From: Rikenellaceae bacterium
Lineage (GTDB): Bacteria; Bacteroidota; Bacteroidia; Bacteroidales; Rikenellaceae
Direction of reading: 5' to 3'
NCBI GenBank assembly: GCA_020859745.1
Contig: JAJBVQ010000092.1
Coordinates: 1-18,806, forward strand
DNA length: 18,806 nt
Position numbers and translations under genes: made by a program. Positions within the stretch are counted from its first letter, which is position 1. Each line of letters begins with the position of its first letter. The notes beneath the pieces were generated by a model. The model saw only the letters and a program-made list of their open reading frames with translations. It was not told where the DNA came from and did no database searches. Positions 1-7,248 of the stretch are shown here, piece by piece.

Positions 1-9
1 GTTCAACGG

Positions 10-128
10 GATAATGAAAGAAGTCCCCGCGTCAGCGGTGGCCCGCGCCTCCCCGCGCGCGGGACAAGTCCCACGCAGGCGCTGTCCACCGAAACAGGCT
101 GAAAAAGATAATGAAAAAAGGCCCCGCG
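10..128. repeat. Pair of 22-bp direct repeats, 97 bp apart
   Basis: Positions 10-31 and 107-128 agree at 20 of 22 bases (both begin GATAATGAAA and end CCCCGCG). Read on the minus strand, each copy ends a GC-rich structured block with a T-rich run, so the two may be 3' ends of tandem, related minus-strand transcripts. A further copy to the left of the window cannot be excluded. Confidence 0.6.
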
Positions 129-266
129 AGGCCTGGATCGTTGTTTGCCGGTAGTTGTCGGATCGCGCGACAGCGGAATGTTGCGGCGAGCTGCCCTGAG
201 GCAGGGGTTCTGTCATTCCGCTCCGCGGCAAACAACAAAGCACGGGGCCATTCTTTAGCCCCGTGC
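113..266 (-). ncRNA. Candidate structured small RNA (minus strand), unassigned family
   Basis: Perfectly nested complementary blocks are visible: an 11-bp closing stem (140-150 with 226-236), a second stem (173-180 with 214-221) and a tip hairpin CTGCC/GGCAG (191-195 with 200-204, 4-base loop). On the minus strand the long side of the inner bubble can form its own GTCG/CGAC hairpin. The element is preceded by the 240-266 hairpin and followed by a terminator-like hairpin at 119-134 ending in TTTTTT, which is why the minus strand is favoured. The layout (closing stem, bubble with side hairpin, terminal stem) resembles 6S RNA in outline, but the element is shorter than usual 6S RNA and I cannot assign it. 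A dispersed palindromic repeat is the main alternative. Confidence 0.35.
114..134 (-). terminator. Rho-independent terminator, minus strand
   Basis: On the minus strand AGGCC (134-130) pairs with GGCCT (123-119) over a 6-base loop, followed at once by a T run (119-114). It would end the candidate structured RNA. Confidence 0.5.
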
Positions 267-426
267 ATGCAAATAATCCGTGACAGGTCTCTGCCGGCAG
301 GCCAACAAAACACCCGAAGGGTGCGCCCAAACCCCGGCCTGCGGATGACCGTTCTTTTTTAGCGGAACCGCCTCCACCCCTAAAAGGCGGAAACCGCGCC
401 GCAGGAGCCCTCGATCTATAAAAAAA

Positions 427-533
427 GCATGGAGCCAAATCTTCTCCCTTTTGCAGGCTCTGGCCGGGCCCTCACACAGAAAGAAGTTGGCTCCATGCAA
501 GTAGTAAATATACAAGCATGGAATCCAACTTCC
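427..533. repeat. 12-bp inverted repeat plus a degenerate third copy
   Basis: GCATGGAGCCAA (427-438) has its exact reverse complement at 487-498, with 48 bases between. A third, imperfect copy in the first orientation begins GCATGGAATCCAAC at 516. The reverse complement of the middle copy continues as GCATGGAGCCAACTTC, so copies two and three also share the following TTC and a later TGTGTGA block. This looks like a small dispersed or palindromic intergenic repeat. No function can be read from the sequence. Confidence 0.55.
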
Positions 534-632
534 AACCCCTGTGTGAAAGTAAATCGGCCAGATTTACAAAAGAGGTTAGAAATTATGTCAATCAAAAATC
601 CCCGATAAGAGAGGATCGCAATGCAAAAATAA

Positions 633-666
633 TAAAAATCTTTATTGATGCAAATAAAAATCAATA
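633..666 (-). terminator. Weak AT-rich terminator at the end of speA
   Basis: On the minus strand TATTGAT (666-660) pairs with ATCAATA (649-643) over a 10-base loop and is followed by a T run at 638-633. The stem overlaps the speA stop codon. It is AT-only apart from one G-C pair, so termination here is uncertain. Confidence 0.3.
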
Positions 667-2055
667 CCCAAGTATCCGCATCATCGCGCGGTAGCTCTGC
701 TCCTTGGCGAACAGCCGCGTGTAGTACTCGTTGTCGTCCTTGTCCCGGTCGATGATGATGTGCTTCGGCGCCGGGATCAGGCAGTGTTGAATGCCCCCGT
801 AGCCCCCCAGCGACTCCTGGTAGGCCCCCGTGTGGAAGAAACCGATATACTGCGTGTCGCCCGGGCACAACTTCGGCAGGAAGATCGCATTCTGGTGCGC
901 CTCCGCGTTGTAATAGTCCTCGCTGTCGCACGTCAGGCCGCCGAGGAACACCCGCTGGTACTCCTTGTCCCAGTTGTTGATCGGCAGCATCATGTACCGC
1001 TGGTTGATGCCCCAGGTGTCCGGCAGGGTGGTCATGAACGAGCTGTCGATCATGTACCACAGTTCGCGGTCGTTCTGCTGCTTCTGGTTGATGATCGAGT
1101 AAAGGGTCGCGCCGCTTTCGCCCACGGTGAACGATCCGAACTCGGTGAATATATTCGGCTCCTCGATGTCGTTGACGTTGCAGTAGTTCTTGATCTGGGC
1201 CACGATCTCCTCGGCCATGTACTCGTAGTCGTAGTCGAAAGCCAGCGAATTCTTGATCGGGAAGCCCCCCCCGATGTTGAGCGAGTCCAGCTCCGGGCAG
1301 ACCTTTTTCAGCTCGCAGTAGACCGCCAGACATTTCGACAGCTCGTTCCAGTAGTACGCCGTGTCGCGGATGCCCGTGTTGATGAAAAAGTGCAGCATCT
1401 TGAGCCGGAACTTCTTGTTGGGCTTGATCTTTTCGAGGTAGTAGCTCTTGATGTCGCGGTAGCGGATACCCAGCCGCGAAGTGTAGAAGTCGAACTTCGG
1501 TTCCTCCTCCGACGCGATACGGATGCCTACCGAACACGGCTTTTCGATCGCCGCGTCCAGCAACTCGTGCTCCTCCTTGTTGTCGATCACCGGGATGGTG
1601 TTGATGAACCCATTGTTAATCAGTCCGGCGATATTCTCCACGTACTGCGGCCGCTTGTAGCCGTTGCAGACGATGAAGGTGTCCTTGTCCAGCATCCCGC
1701 CGTCGTACAGGGCGTTGATGATGTGGATGTCGTAAGCCGACGAGGTTTCGAGGTTGATCTTGTTCTTGAGCGCCTCCTCCAGCACGAACGAGAAGTGCGA
1801 GCTTTTGGTGCAGTAGCAGTAGTTGTAGGTGCCCTTGTAATCGACCTTGGCCATGGCCACGTTGAAGATCTTCTTGGCCTTCTGTATCTGGGCGCTGATC
1901 TTGGGTAGGTAGGTGATCTTGAGCGGGGTGCCGTACTGCTTGATGATATCCATCAGCGGCACGTCGTGGAAGTTCAGGTTGCTGTCGACCACGGTGAATT
2001 CGTCCTGCGGGAACTCGAAAGTCTGCTCGATCAGGTCGATGTATTTGTTTTTCAT
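661..2055 (-). CDS. speA: Arginine decarboxylase, fold type III, PLP-dependent
   Basis: This enzyme is expected to convert arginine to agmatine and CO2, the first step of agmatine-route polyamine synthesis in the cytoplasm. The 464-residue product closely follows the short arginine decarboxylase of Bacteroidetes (about 460 residues, against about 630 for E. coli SpeA). The N-terminal PLP barrel has the probable Schiff-base lysine K84 in CYCTKSSHF, the HFFINTG strand near 222-227, the phosphate-binding GGGFP at 262-266 and E305 in TEFGSF. The C-terminal part has C376-D377 in LTCDSED, the expected substrate-side pair, and the GAYQESLGG block near 410. The start ATG is followed by the family's usual MKNKY-type beginning, and no other start fits. 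It is transcribed alone, away from the HU-CCDC81 gene. Substrate is inferred from family resemblance; ornithine or another diamine precursor is less likely. Confidence 0.9.
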   Translation of the reverse strand: MKNKYIDLIEQTFEFPQDEFTVVDSNLNFHDVPLMDIIKQYGTPLKITYLPKISAQIQKAKKIFNVAMAKVDYKGTYNYCYCTKSSHFSFVLEEALKNKINLETSSAYDIHIINALYDGGMLDKDTFIVCNGYKRPQYVENIAGLINNGFINTIPVIDNKEEHELLDAAIEKPCSVGIRIASEEEPKFDFYTSRLGIRYRDIKSYYLEKIKPNKKFRLKMLHFFINTGIRDTAYYWNELSKCLAVYCELKKVCPELDSLNIGGGFPIKNSLAFDYDYEYMAEEIVAQIKNYCNVNDIEEPNIFTEFGSFTVGESGATLYSIINQKQQNDRELWYMIDSSFMTTLPDTWGINQRYMMLPINNWDKEYQRVFLGGLTCDSEDYYNAEAHQNAIFLPKLCPGDTQYIGFFHTGAYQESLGGYGGIQHCLIPAPKHIIIDRDKDDNEYYTRLFAKEQSYRAMMRILGY

Positions 2056-2460
2056 CTGCGTCGGATTGGACGGTTATCGGGTTAAGTAACTGCGCTACTT
2101 CGGCCTTTTCGGGGCGATCCGTCCGAGCCGGATCCCGCAGGGTGCGAAAAATGTGGTGCAAATATGCAATCATTTTTCGGTTCCGCCATCATTCCCGGCC
2201 ATAATTTTACACGGATCGCCCCCTCTTGCAGTGGGGCTGGCGGGTTTTCGATCCGGCCCGGCCCGCTGTGGCCGAAGTCGCGGTCGGCAGAACTGCAAAA
2301 ACGGGGCCGTGCAGGCTCGTGCCGACGGCCGGTTCCGTTAGGAAAGAAAAAACGCGGAATAAACGGCCGGGATCGTGCTCCGGCGGGGCCGAAAATGGTG
2401 TCAGAAATTGGCGGTTTGATTTTTTTTTTGTAATCTTGGGTCAAAATAGAGGTATTGTCC
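2056..2460. other. Divergent intergenic region between speA and the HU-CCDC81 gene
   Basis: About 400 bases without a credible gene. It should hold the promoters of both neighbours. On the rightward side a good promoter lies at 2408-2438. On the leftward side a near-consensus -7 box (CATATTTG, one mismatch to TAnnTTTG) lies at 2166-2159 on the minus strand, without a clear -33 element, giving a speA leader of about 100 bases. That leader could form a hairpin GATCCG/CGGATC (2116-2121 with 2129-2134). Confidence 0.5.
2408..2438 (+). promoter_or_regulatory. Bacteroidetes-type promoter of the HU-CCDC81 gene
   Basis: TTG at 2408-2410, a 20-base spacer containing a T10 run, and TAATCTTG at 2431-2438 (one mismatch to TAnnTTTG). 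The spacing is that of the Bacteroidetes primary sigma factor. The start of transcription would fall about 15 bases before the ATG. Confidence 0.65.
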
Positions 2461-3579
2461 ATGGATAACAACTTACTGAAACAACTCATCGCGCAGCACC
2501 GGCGGGTGGTGATCCCGGACTTCGGCGCCTTCCTGAAAAAAGAGACGCCGGAGGGTGAGGAGCTGGTATTCAGTCCGTTCCTGCGCAAGGACGACGGAAT
2601 GGTGACGGATGCCATCGTGCGCGAATACGGCGTCGAGACCGAGGATGCGCGGGCCATGGTCGCCGAATTCGTCATTTACCTGAGGCAGTCGCTCGCATCG
2701 TCGGGCCGTTATTATATCGAGGGGGTGGGGATGCTGGCGGCGGACGCCAACGGCACGGTCACCCTCAAAGAGGGTGAGGCTCCGGAACCGGAGCCGGTCG
2801 AGACCGAGGCGGTGCCGGAACCGGAACCCGTGCGGGTGCAACCTGTACAGCCGGGGCAACCGTTGCCGGGCATGACCAGGCCGCAGTCAATACAGGTGCA
2901 GGGACAGCCGCAGGCGCAACCGACCGCGGTGCCTCCGGTGCAGCAGATGCCGCAGCAGCCGGCGGGGAGTTATCCGGGCATGGCCCAGCAACCGCCGGTG
3001 CCGGGGTACCCTCAGCGGCCGGTGATGCCGGGGCAGCAGGCTTTTCCCCGCACACAGCAGATTCCGCAACCGCAACAGCAACCGCAGCGGCCGCCGATGC
3101 CGGGACAGATGCCGGTGCAGCAACAGCCTATGCGGCCGCCCATGCCGGGGCAGGCCCCGATATCGCAAAGACAACCGCCGATTCCTCCGTCGCAGCGTCA
3201 GCCGCAACCGGGGATGGGGGGCGGCGGAATGCCGCCGCGCGGGCCGCAGGATATGAACCAACCGCCGCAACAGCCGATGCGGGCACCTATGCCCGGTCCG
3301 AATGGCGGAGGACGGGGGCCGGGAGTGCCGGTCGGGCCGAACGGCAAACCGGGACAGCCCGGTCGCAGGCCGGGGCCGCCGCGCCGCAGGCCGCAAAAGA
3401 CCAAGACCGACGTCTGGCTGATCGTGGCCATTGTCGCGGCTTTGGTGGTGATCGCCATCATGATCTACGGCTTCGTCAACACCGGCAAAGGCGACATCGA
3501 CATGGAGATGATCAACGCCGCGATGGCTCCGGTGCAGGATTCCACGGCGCTGGCCGATCCGGGCGCAGGGGCATTGTAG
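2461..3579 (+). CDS. HU-CCDC81-domain protein with Pro/Gln-rich linker and C-terminal membrane anchor
   Basis: The 372-residue protein begins with a CCDC81-type prokaryotic HU fold: VVIPDFGAFL at 16-25, the FSPFLRKDDGMV block at 37-48, and IEGVGMLAADANGTVTL near 86-102. Residues about 105-312 are low complexity, rich in Pro, Gln, Gly and Met, with degenerate PMPGQ units (RPPMPGQ occurs at 210 and 225). A basic patch (RRRPQK) precedes a single membrane segment at about 318-338, leaving a tail of about 34 residues. The charge pattern puts the HU domain in the cytoplasm. Relatives in Bacteroidetes commonly end in a periplasmic SPOR domain, which is absent here. ATG 2461 is preferred; an in-frame TTG lies two codons upstream. 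A role in linking DNA or septum to the envelope is only a guess from the family. Confidence 0.8.
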   Translation: MDNNLLKQLIAQHRRVVIPDFGAFLKKETPEGEELVFSPFLRKDDGMVTDAIVREYGVETEDARAMVAEFVIYLRQSLASSGRYYIEGVGMLAADANGTVTLKEGEAPEPEPVETEAVPEPEPVRVQPVQPGQPLPGMTRPQSIQVQGQPQAQPTAVPPVQQMPQQPAGSYPGMAQQPPVPGYPQRPVMPGQQAFPRTQQIPQPQQQPQRPPMPGQMPVQQQPMRPPMPGQAPISQRQPPIPPSQRQPQPGMGGGGMPPRGPQDMNQPPQQPMRAPMPGPNGGGRGPGVPVGPNGKPGQPGRRPGPPRRRPQKTKTDVWLIVAIVAALVVIAIMIYGFVNTGKGDIDMEMINAAMAPVQDSTALADPGAGAL

Positions 3580-3610
3580 CCCGGCGTGCGCATGCAAGAC
3601 GTTTAATATA

Positions 3611-3637
3611 AAGGGGTGGAGGGTTTCCGCCCTTTTT
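3611..3637 (+). terminator. Rho-independent terminator after the HU-CCDC81 gene
   Basis: GGGTGGA (3614-3620) pairs with TCCGCCC (3626-3632; one G-T pair) over a 5-base loop, followed by TTTTT. Flanking A and T bases can extend the stem. It lies 34 bases past the stop codon and 26 before the next ATG. Confidence 0.75.
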
Positions 3638-3662
3638 CATTCATATCCGTAAAACAGACCCT

Positions 3663-5195
3663 ATGAAAAAGACCTTTTTCCTGATGCTCCTCTCCCTGCC
3701 GGCGCTGGCCTGGGGACAGGTGCGCACCGTCGGTTTCGACGCTGCCGCGCAGAAGAACGGCGCCATACCGCTGGATAGATACACGCTCGTGGCCGACGGC
3801 GTGCAGGGCGAAGCGCTGGACCTGACCGCGGCGGCGGCCTGCCGGGTGCCGCTGGAACTGGACTCGCTGGCATTCATGGTCAAGGGCCGGAAGTACTACA
3901 GCGTCGCCGTCTGGGTGCGGACACCGAAAGGGCAGGTTCAGGGCGGTTCGGGAACCGTGATTGCGACCAATGCGGATAAGGCGGCCAAGGCCGGAGGTTT
4001 CACCATCGGGGCGGCGGCGAACGGCTCGTGGTACGCCGGTTTCACGGACAATGCCGGCAACAGCCTGTGGTATGAGCCGACCGCCGCGCGGCAGCCGATT
4101 AACGATGGGCGGTGGCACCTGTTGGCGGTCACTTACGACGGGAATCGGGGCAAGGCGCGGTTCTACTACGACGGGAAGAATGTGGCGATCTACAACCTGC
4201 GTGAATTGGGCGGCCTAAGCGGCGCTGGAAAGATACGGATCGGAGGCGGGGACGGGACGGAGTGGAACGCTTTCAACGGACAGATCGACGAGTTCGCCCT
4301 CTACGACACGCAGCTGACGCCGGAAACGGTGTTCCGGCTCTACGCCTCCTATTATACGCGGGCGCGGCTGGAGCAGCTGCCGGAGCGGCGGGACAACCTG
4401 CGGCTGATGGGTTTCAATATCTGGCATGGCGGCAACGAGACGGGTTCCGAAGCGGGTCCGAAACGGGTGGCGGACATTATCCGGGATTCGGGAGCCGAAG
4501 TGGTGGGGCTGATCGAGACTTATGGCTCGGGGCCGAAGATCGCGGACGAGTTGGGCTACTGCCTCTACCTGCACAGCTCGAACCTTTCGATTCTGAGCCG
4601 GTTCCCGATCGTGGAGACGGCGGATTTCTTCCGGCCTTTCAACTGTTCGGCGGCCAAAATACAGGTCAGCAAGACGCAGACGGTCAATTACATCAATCTT
4701 TGGCTGCACTACCTGCCGGACACGCGGCAACAGCTGCTGGACAAGGTGAGCGTGGACTCGATCGTGGCGGGGGAGTGGACTACGCGGGCGGCGGAGTTGG
4801 AGCAGATACTGAAGGAGGCGGATGATGCGGGTTTTATCGGCGGCAGCGTGCCGACTTTCGTGTCCGGTGATTTCAACATCGACTCGCACCTGGACTGGAT
4901 CGAGTCGACGCGGGATGAGCACGAGGGCTATGTGGTGCCGTGGCCGACGAGCCAACTGATGGAGCGGGCGGGGTTCACGGATTCGTACCGCAAGCTCTAC
5001 CCGGATCCGAAGACGCATCCGTGCAAGACGTGGTCGCCGGCCTACACGCCGGAGGAGAATGGTTTCTATTACCGCATCGACTTCATTTTCTACAAGGGGC
5101 CGGGGGTGAAGCCTCGCGAGTCGCGGATGATCGACACGCACGGGGTGCGGTTCCCGTCGGACCATGCCGCAATGCTCACGGTTTTCGATTTATAA
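3663..5195 (+). CDS. Secreted LamG-endonuclease/exonuclease/phosphatase fusion protein
   Basis: A signal peptide (residues 1-19, MKKTFFLMLL start, cleavage probably after WGQ) exports the 510-residue product. Residues about 48-232 form a LamG/concanavalin-like module, with DGRWHLLAVTYDG at 148-160 and a DGK hairpin after it. Residues about 245-510 form an EEP-superfamily hydrolase with the metal and catalytic set intact: N252 in FNIW, E285 in GLIE, H349 in LWLH, D403 and N405 in GDFNID, D473 in RIDFIF, and the terminal S-D500-H501. The protein should hydrolyse a phosphodiester or phosphomonoester outside the cytoplasm, with the LamG part binding sugar or another ligand. The substrate cannot be told; nucleic acid, sphingomyelin-like lipid or phosphorylated glycan are all possible. 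It seems to stand alone, since a terminator precedes it. Confidence 0.85.
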   Translation: MKKTFFLMLLSLPALAWGQVRTVGFDAAAQKNGAIPLDRYTLVADGVQGEALDLTAAAACRVPLELDSLAFMVKGRKYYSVAVWVRTPKGQVQGGSGTVIATNADKAAKAGGFTIGAAANGSWYAGFTDNAGNSLWYEPTAARQPINDGRWHLLAVTYDGNRGKARFYYDGKNVAIYNLRELGGLSGAGKIRIGGGDGTEWNAFNGQIDEFALYDTQLTPETVFRLYASYYTRARLEQLPERRDNLRLMGFNIWHGGNETGSEAGPKRVADIIRDSGAEVVGLIETYGSGPKIADELGYCLYLHSSNLSILSRFPIVETADFFRPFNCSAAKIQVSKTQTVNYINLWLHYLPDTRQQLLDKVSVDSIVAGEWTTRAAELEQILKEADDAGFIGGSVPTFVSGDFNIDSHLDWIESTRDEHEGYVVPWPTSQLMERAGFTDSYRKLYPDPKTHPCKTWSPAYTPEENGFYYRIDFIFYKGPGVKPRESRMIDTHGVRFPSDHAAMLTVFDL

Positions 5196-5315
5196 CTATA
5201 AACCGTTCGTTTTTGTCACTACCCGCAGGGAACTGCCGCTTATTGAAAAAAGCGGGCCCGTTGGGCTTCCGGGCTGTAACTACCCGTTTCGGCGGCAAGC
5301 ATCGCGAGCCGCGCA

Positions 5316-5376
5316 GGCCGGAGCCACCCCGGGCGGAGGGCTGCAACCTACGGTTTTGCCCTCGCTGGCTCCGGCC
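5316..5376. repeat. Perfect 11-bp inverted repeat with nested stem
   Basis: GGCCGGAGCCA (5316-5326) and TGGCTCCGGCC (5366-5376) are exact reverse complements; inside them GAGGGC (5336-5341) pairs with GCCCTC (5358-5363). The arms are long enough to form a stable RNA hairpin on either strand. Confidence 0.6.
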
Positions 5377-5588
5377 CCGACCGTTGCGCCAAACATAAGG
5401 CGTTCGGCAGACTGAGTTCCTCGGCAGTCTGCTCGAAAGTTTGGCTTCGCCTTCCTTCTGGTGCCTCGGCCATTCAAGCAAGGTTGACCTTCGGTCTTCC
5501 TCCTCCTTGCCGGGTATAGTCCGCAAGCGGCCTCTATTCCGGCTTCGAGCGTCGGTTGATGGCGCTCGGTTGCTGCGTCGACTCTTTG

Positions 5589-5612
5589 GTTCTTTCTTTT
5601 CAAAGAAAGAAC
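5589..5612. repeat. Perfect 24-bp palindrome upstream of the YejK-type gene
   Basis: GTTCTTTCTTT (5589-5599) and AAAGAAAGAAC (5602-5612) are exact reverse complements separated by TC. It lies about 50 bases before the ATG at 5664 and could be a protein-binding site, a leader hairpin or the end of a repeat element. Confidence 0.6.
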
Positions 5613-5663
5613 AGTAACCTCCAACGAGTAGAGATAAAAACGAACGATTAATACAATAAATTC

Positions 5664-6737
5664 ATGATATACTGCGAAGAGGCGACATTGGAACAGATCG
5701 CCCTGCATCACGTAGGGAATAAGCTTAACGACGACGGGATACGCATATCCGAAGCCCTGCTCGACGTCAGCGACCGTGTGCGGGAGCTGCTGGCCGCCTA
5801 TTTCACCAACCCGTTCGCCAAAGAAGGTTCGGTTGCCGGGGCCGAATACTATCACCTCTACCATGACAGTGACATCGCCCTGAACGAAGTGTTCGCCTAC
5901 GTTTCCAAGATATTCGACGCCGATCCGGATCAGGCCGATGATGTTTTTTACGAGCAATCCGTGGCGCTGGCCCGGCACCTGTACGAGCAGAGCACACATC
6001 CCAAGATCAAGGGCGGCGAATTCTACGTGGCCTACTTCAAAGGGTGCATCGTCGACGGCGAAACCGTCGATGCCGTCGGGCTGTTCAAGTCCGAGAACAA
6101 GGATACCTTCCTGCGCGTGTGGCCGCAGGGCGGAGGTTTCGAAATCGAAAGCGAAAAAGGGATCAACATTAATAAGCTCGATAAAGGATGTTTGATTTTC
6201 AATACCGAGCGCGAAAACGGCTACTTGGTGGCCGCGGTGGACAACACCAACCGCACCGAGGCCCGGTATTGGATGGACGAATTCCTGCATATCCGCCAGC
6301 GGCAGGACGATTATTACCAGACTGCGGCGACGCTCGCCCTTTGCAAGAGCTTTGTCACGAAACAGCTGCCGCAGGAATACGAAGTGTCGAAAGCCGACCA
6401 AGCCGATATGCTCAACAAATCGGTCGCGTTTTTCAAAGAGAAAGAGACATTCGACATGGCCGAATTCGCCACCGAAGTGATGCAGCAGCCCGAAGTGATC
6501 GACAGCTTCAAAAGCTACAAAGAGGACTACGAGAAGCAGCGCGACATGGAGATCGCCGACCAGTTCGACATCTCGGCCCCGGCGGTCAAAAGGCAGGCGA
6601 GGGGCATTAAGAGCGTCATCAAACTGGACAAGAATTTCCATATTTACGTGCACGGTAACCGGCAATTCATCCGCAAAGGATTCGACGAGGAGACCGGTAT
6701 GCACTTTTACCAGCTCTTTTTCGAGGATGAAGCCTGA
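5664..6737 (+). CDS. Nucleoid-associated protein, YejK/NdpA (37-kDa) family
   Basis: The 357-residue product resembles the YejK/NdpA nucleoid-associated family in its Bacteroidetes form. Visible family traits are the FTNPFAKEGSV region near 47-57, the FYVAYFKGCIVDGETVDAVGLFKSE strands near 120-145 that carry the conserved GLFK turn, INKLDKGCLIFN near 168-180, and a C-terminal FHIYVHGNRQFI block near 322-333. It is a cytoplasmic protein thought to bind DNA in the nucleoid; its precise action is not well established for this phylum. The reading frame ends 11 bases into the next gene, so the two are probably co-translated. The chosen ATG follows an AT-rich leader without a Shine-Dalgarno sequence, as usual in this phylum. 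I am sure of the family, less so of the role. Confidence 0.8.
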   Translation: MIYCEEATLEQIALHHVGNKLNDDGIRISEALLDVSDRVRELLAAYFTNPFAKEGSVAGAEYYHLYHDSDIALNEVFAYVSKIFDADPDQADDVFYEQSVALARHLYEQSTHPKIKGGEFYVAYFKGCIVDGETVDAVGLFKSENKDTFLRVWPQGGGFEIESEKGININKLDKGCLIFNTERENGYLVAAVDNTNRTEARYWMDEFLHIRQRQDDYYQTAATLALCKSFVTKQLPQEYEVSKADQADMLNKSVAFFKEKETFDMAEFATEVMQQPEVIDSFKSYKEDYEKQRDMEIADQFDISAPAVKRQARGIKSVIKLDKNFHIYVHGNRQFIRKGFDEETGMHFYQLFFEDEA

Positions 6738-7188
6738 CGACCATACCTCTATTATAGAGCCAATCGCTGCACTCCAGGCGAAGTGGGCATTCCGCGAACT
6801 GCTCCTGCTGGCCGATCCGTCGGAAGAGATGGTCGGGCGGTACCTGCCCGGCGGGGAGATGTTCGTTTGGCGGGACGAAGTCGGGAACGTGGTCGGCGAG
6901 GCGGTGGTGGACGGCCCCGGCGAGGTGAAAAACCTCGCGGTCGTCCCGCACCGGCAGGGACAGGGATGGGGGCGGCGAATGCTGGATGACCTGTGCGGTC
7001 ATTATAAAGGAATGTTCCCTGTGTTGACAGTGGGGACCAGCGACGGCGGCGTGGGATTTTACGAACGTTGCGGCTTCCGTTATTTCCGTACCATTCGCGG
7101 CTTCTTTGCCGACAACTACCCCGGCCCCGTGATCGACGGGGACGGGAGCTTGTGCACGGACATGATCGTCCTGATGCGTCGATTATAA
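6727..7188 (+). CDS. GNAT-family N-acetyltransferase
   Basis: A complete single-domain GNAT protein of 153 residues. Strand beta4 is VKNLAVVPHRQ, followed by the acetyl-CoA pyrophosphate loop Q77-G-Q-G-W-G82 (consensus Q/RxxGxG/A) and helix alpha3. The C-terminal half has GVGFYERCGFRYFR, the usual strand-turn of the family, and ends with a FFADNYPGPV segment and an acidic, Cys-containing CTDM block, as in small YvbK-like acetyltransferases. It should transfer an acetyl group from acetyl-CoA to an amine in the cytoplasm; the substrate is unknown. Its ATG overlaps the last 11 bases of the YejK-type gene, which suggests translational coupling. A strong terminator follows 24 bases after the stop. 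Confidence 0.85.
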   Translation: MKPDDHTSIIEPIAALQAKWAFRELLLLADPSEEMVGRYLPGGEMFVWRDEVGNVVGEAVVDGPGEVKNLAVVPHRQGQGWGRRMLDDLCGHYKGMFPVLTVGTSDGGVGFYERCGFRYFRTIRGFFADNYPGPVIDGDGSLCTDMIVLMRRL

Positions 7189-7211
7189 CAATTTTTGTGT
7201 AATGCCTGGGC

Positions 7212-7248
7212 ACTCCGGTTGGCAAGACGCCATCCGGAGTCTATTTTT
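7212..7248 (+). terminator. Rho-independent terminator of the YejK-GNAT pair
   Basis: ACTCCGG (7212-7218) pairs with CCGGAGT (7234-7240), and inside a T-T mismatch TGGC (7220-7223) pairs with GCCA (7229-7232) over a 5-base loop. The stem is followed by CTATTTTT. The T run is shared with the -7 box of the next promoter. Confidence 0.7.

Larger units (their letters stand above)
1..660. other. Gene-free, hairpin-rich intergenic stretch
   Basis: No convincing coding sequence is present; open frames here are short, overlap on both strands and match no family I know. The stretch instead holds many self-complementary blocks: CGGTGG 36-41 with CCACCG 86-91 (enclosing GCGCC 45-49 with GGCGC 78-82, and GGGAC 61-65 with GTCCC 68-72); a nested structure at 140-236; GCACGGGGC 240-248 with GCCCCGTGC 258-266; GCAGGCC 297-303 with GGCCTGC 336-342 around CACCC 311-315 with GGGTG 319-323; CCGCCT 368-373 with AGGCGG 385-390; and a 12-bp inverted repeat at 427-498. 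The last 130 bases are AT-rich and lead into the end of speA. Possible contents are small RNA genes or dispersed intergenic repeats. Confidence 0.6.
5196..5663. other. Gene-free structured intergenic stretch, probable dispersed repeat
   Basis: No coding sequence is supported. Hairpin-forming blocks are: CCGCTT 5236-5241 with AAGCGG 5250-5255; an 11-bp inverted repeat 5316-5326 with 5366-5376 enclosing GAGGGC 5336-5341 with GCCCTC 5358-5363; GCAGACTG 5407-5414 with CAGTCTGC 5425-5432; GCAAGG 5478-5483 with CCTTGC 5505-5510 enclosing GACC/GGTC (5486-5496); and a perfect 24-bp palindrome at 5589-5612. A minus-strand A-run complement near 5246-5251 gives a T run after hairpin-forming sequence. 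No consensus promoter for the following gene was found. The density of structure suggests a dispersed intergenic element, which is inference only. Confidence 0.5.

Noticed and set aside
416..1908. Long frames on both strands overlapping speA
   Set aside because: speA has all catalytic motifs of its family. The others are shadows with repetitive Arg/Leu/Val or Arg/Gly composition.
5280..6704. A 474-codon open frame on the minus strand across the YejK-type gene and the gap before it
   Set aside because: It is the mirror of the YejK-type gene; its peptide shows no family features, and its end runs through the hairpin-rich gap.
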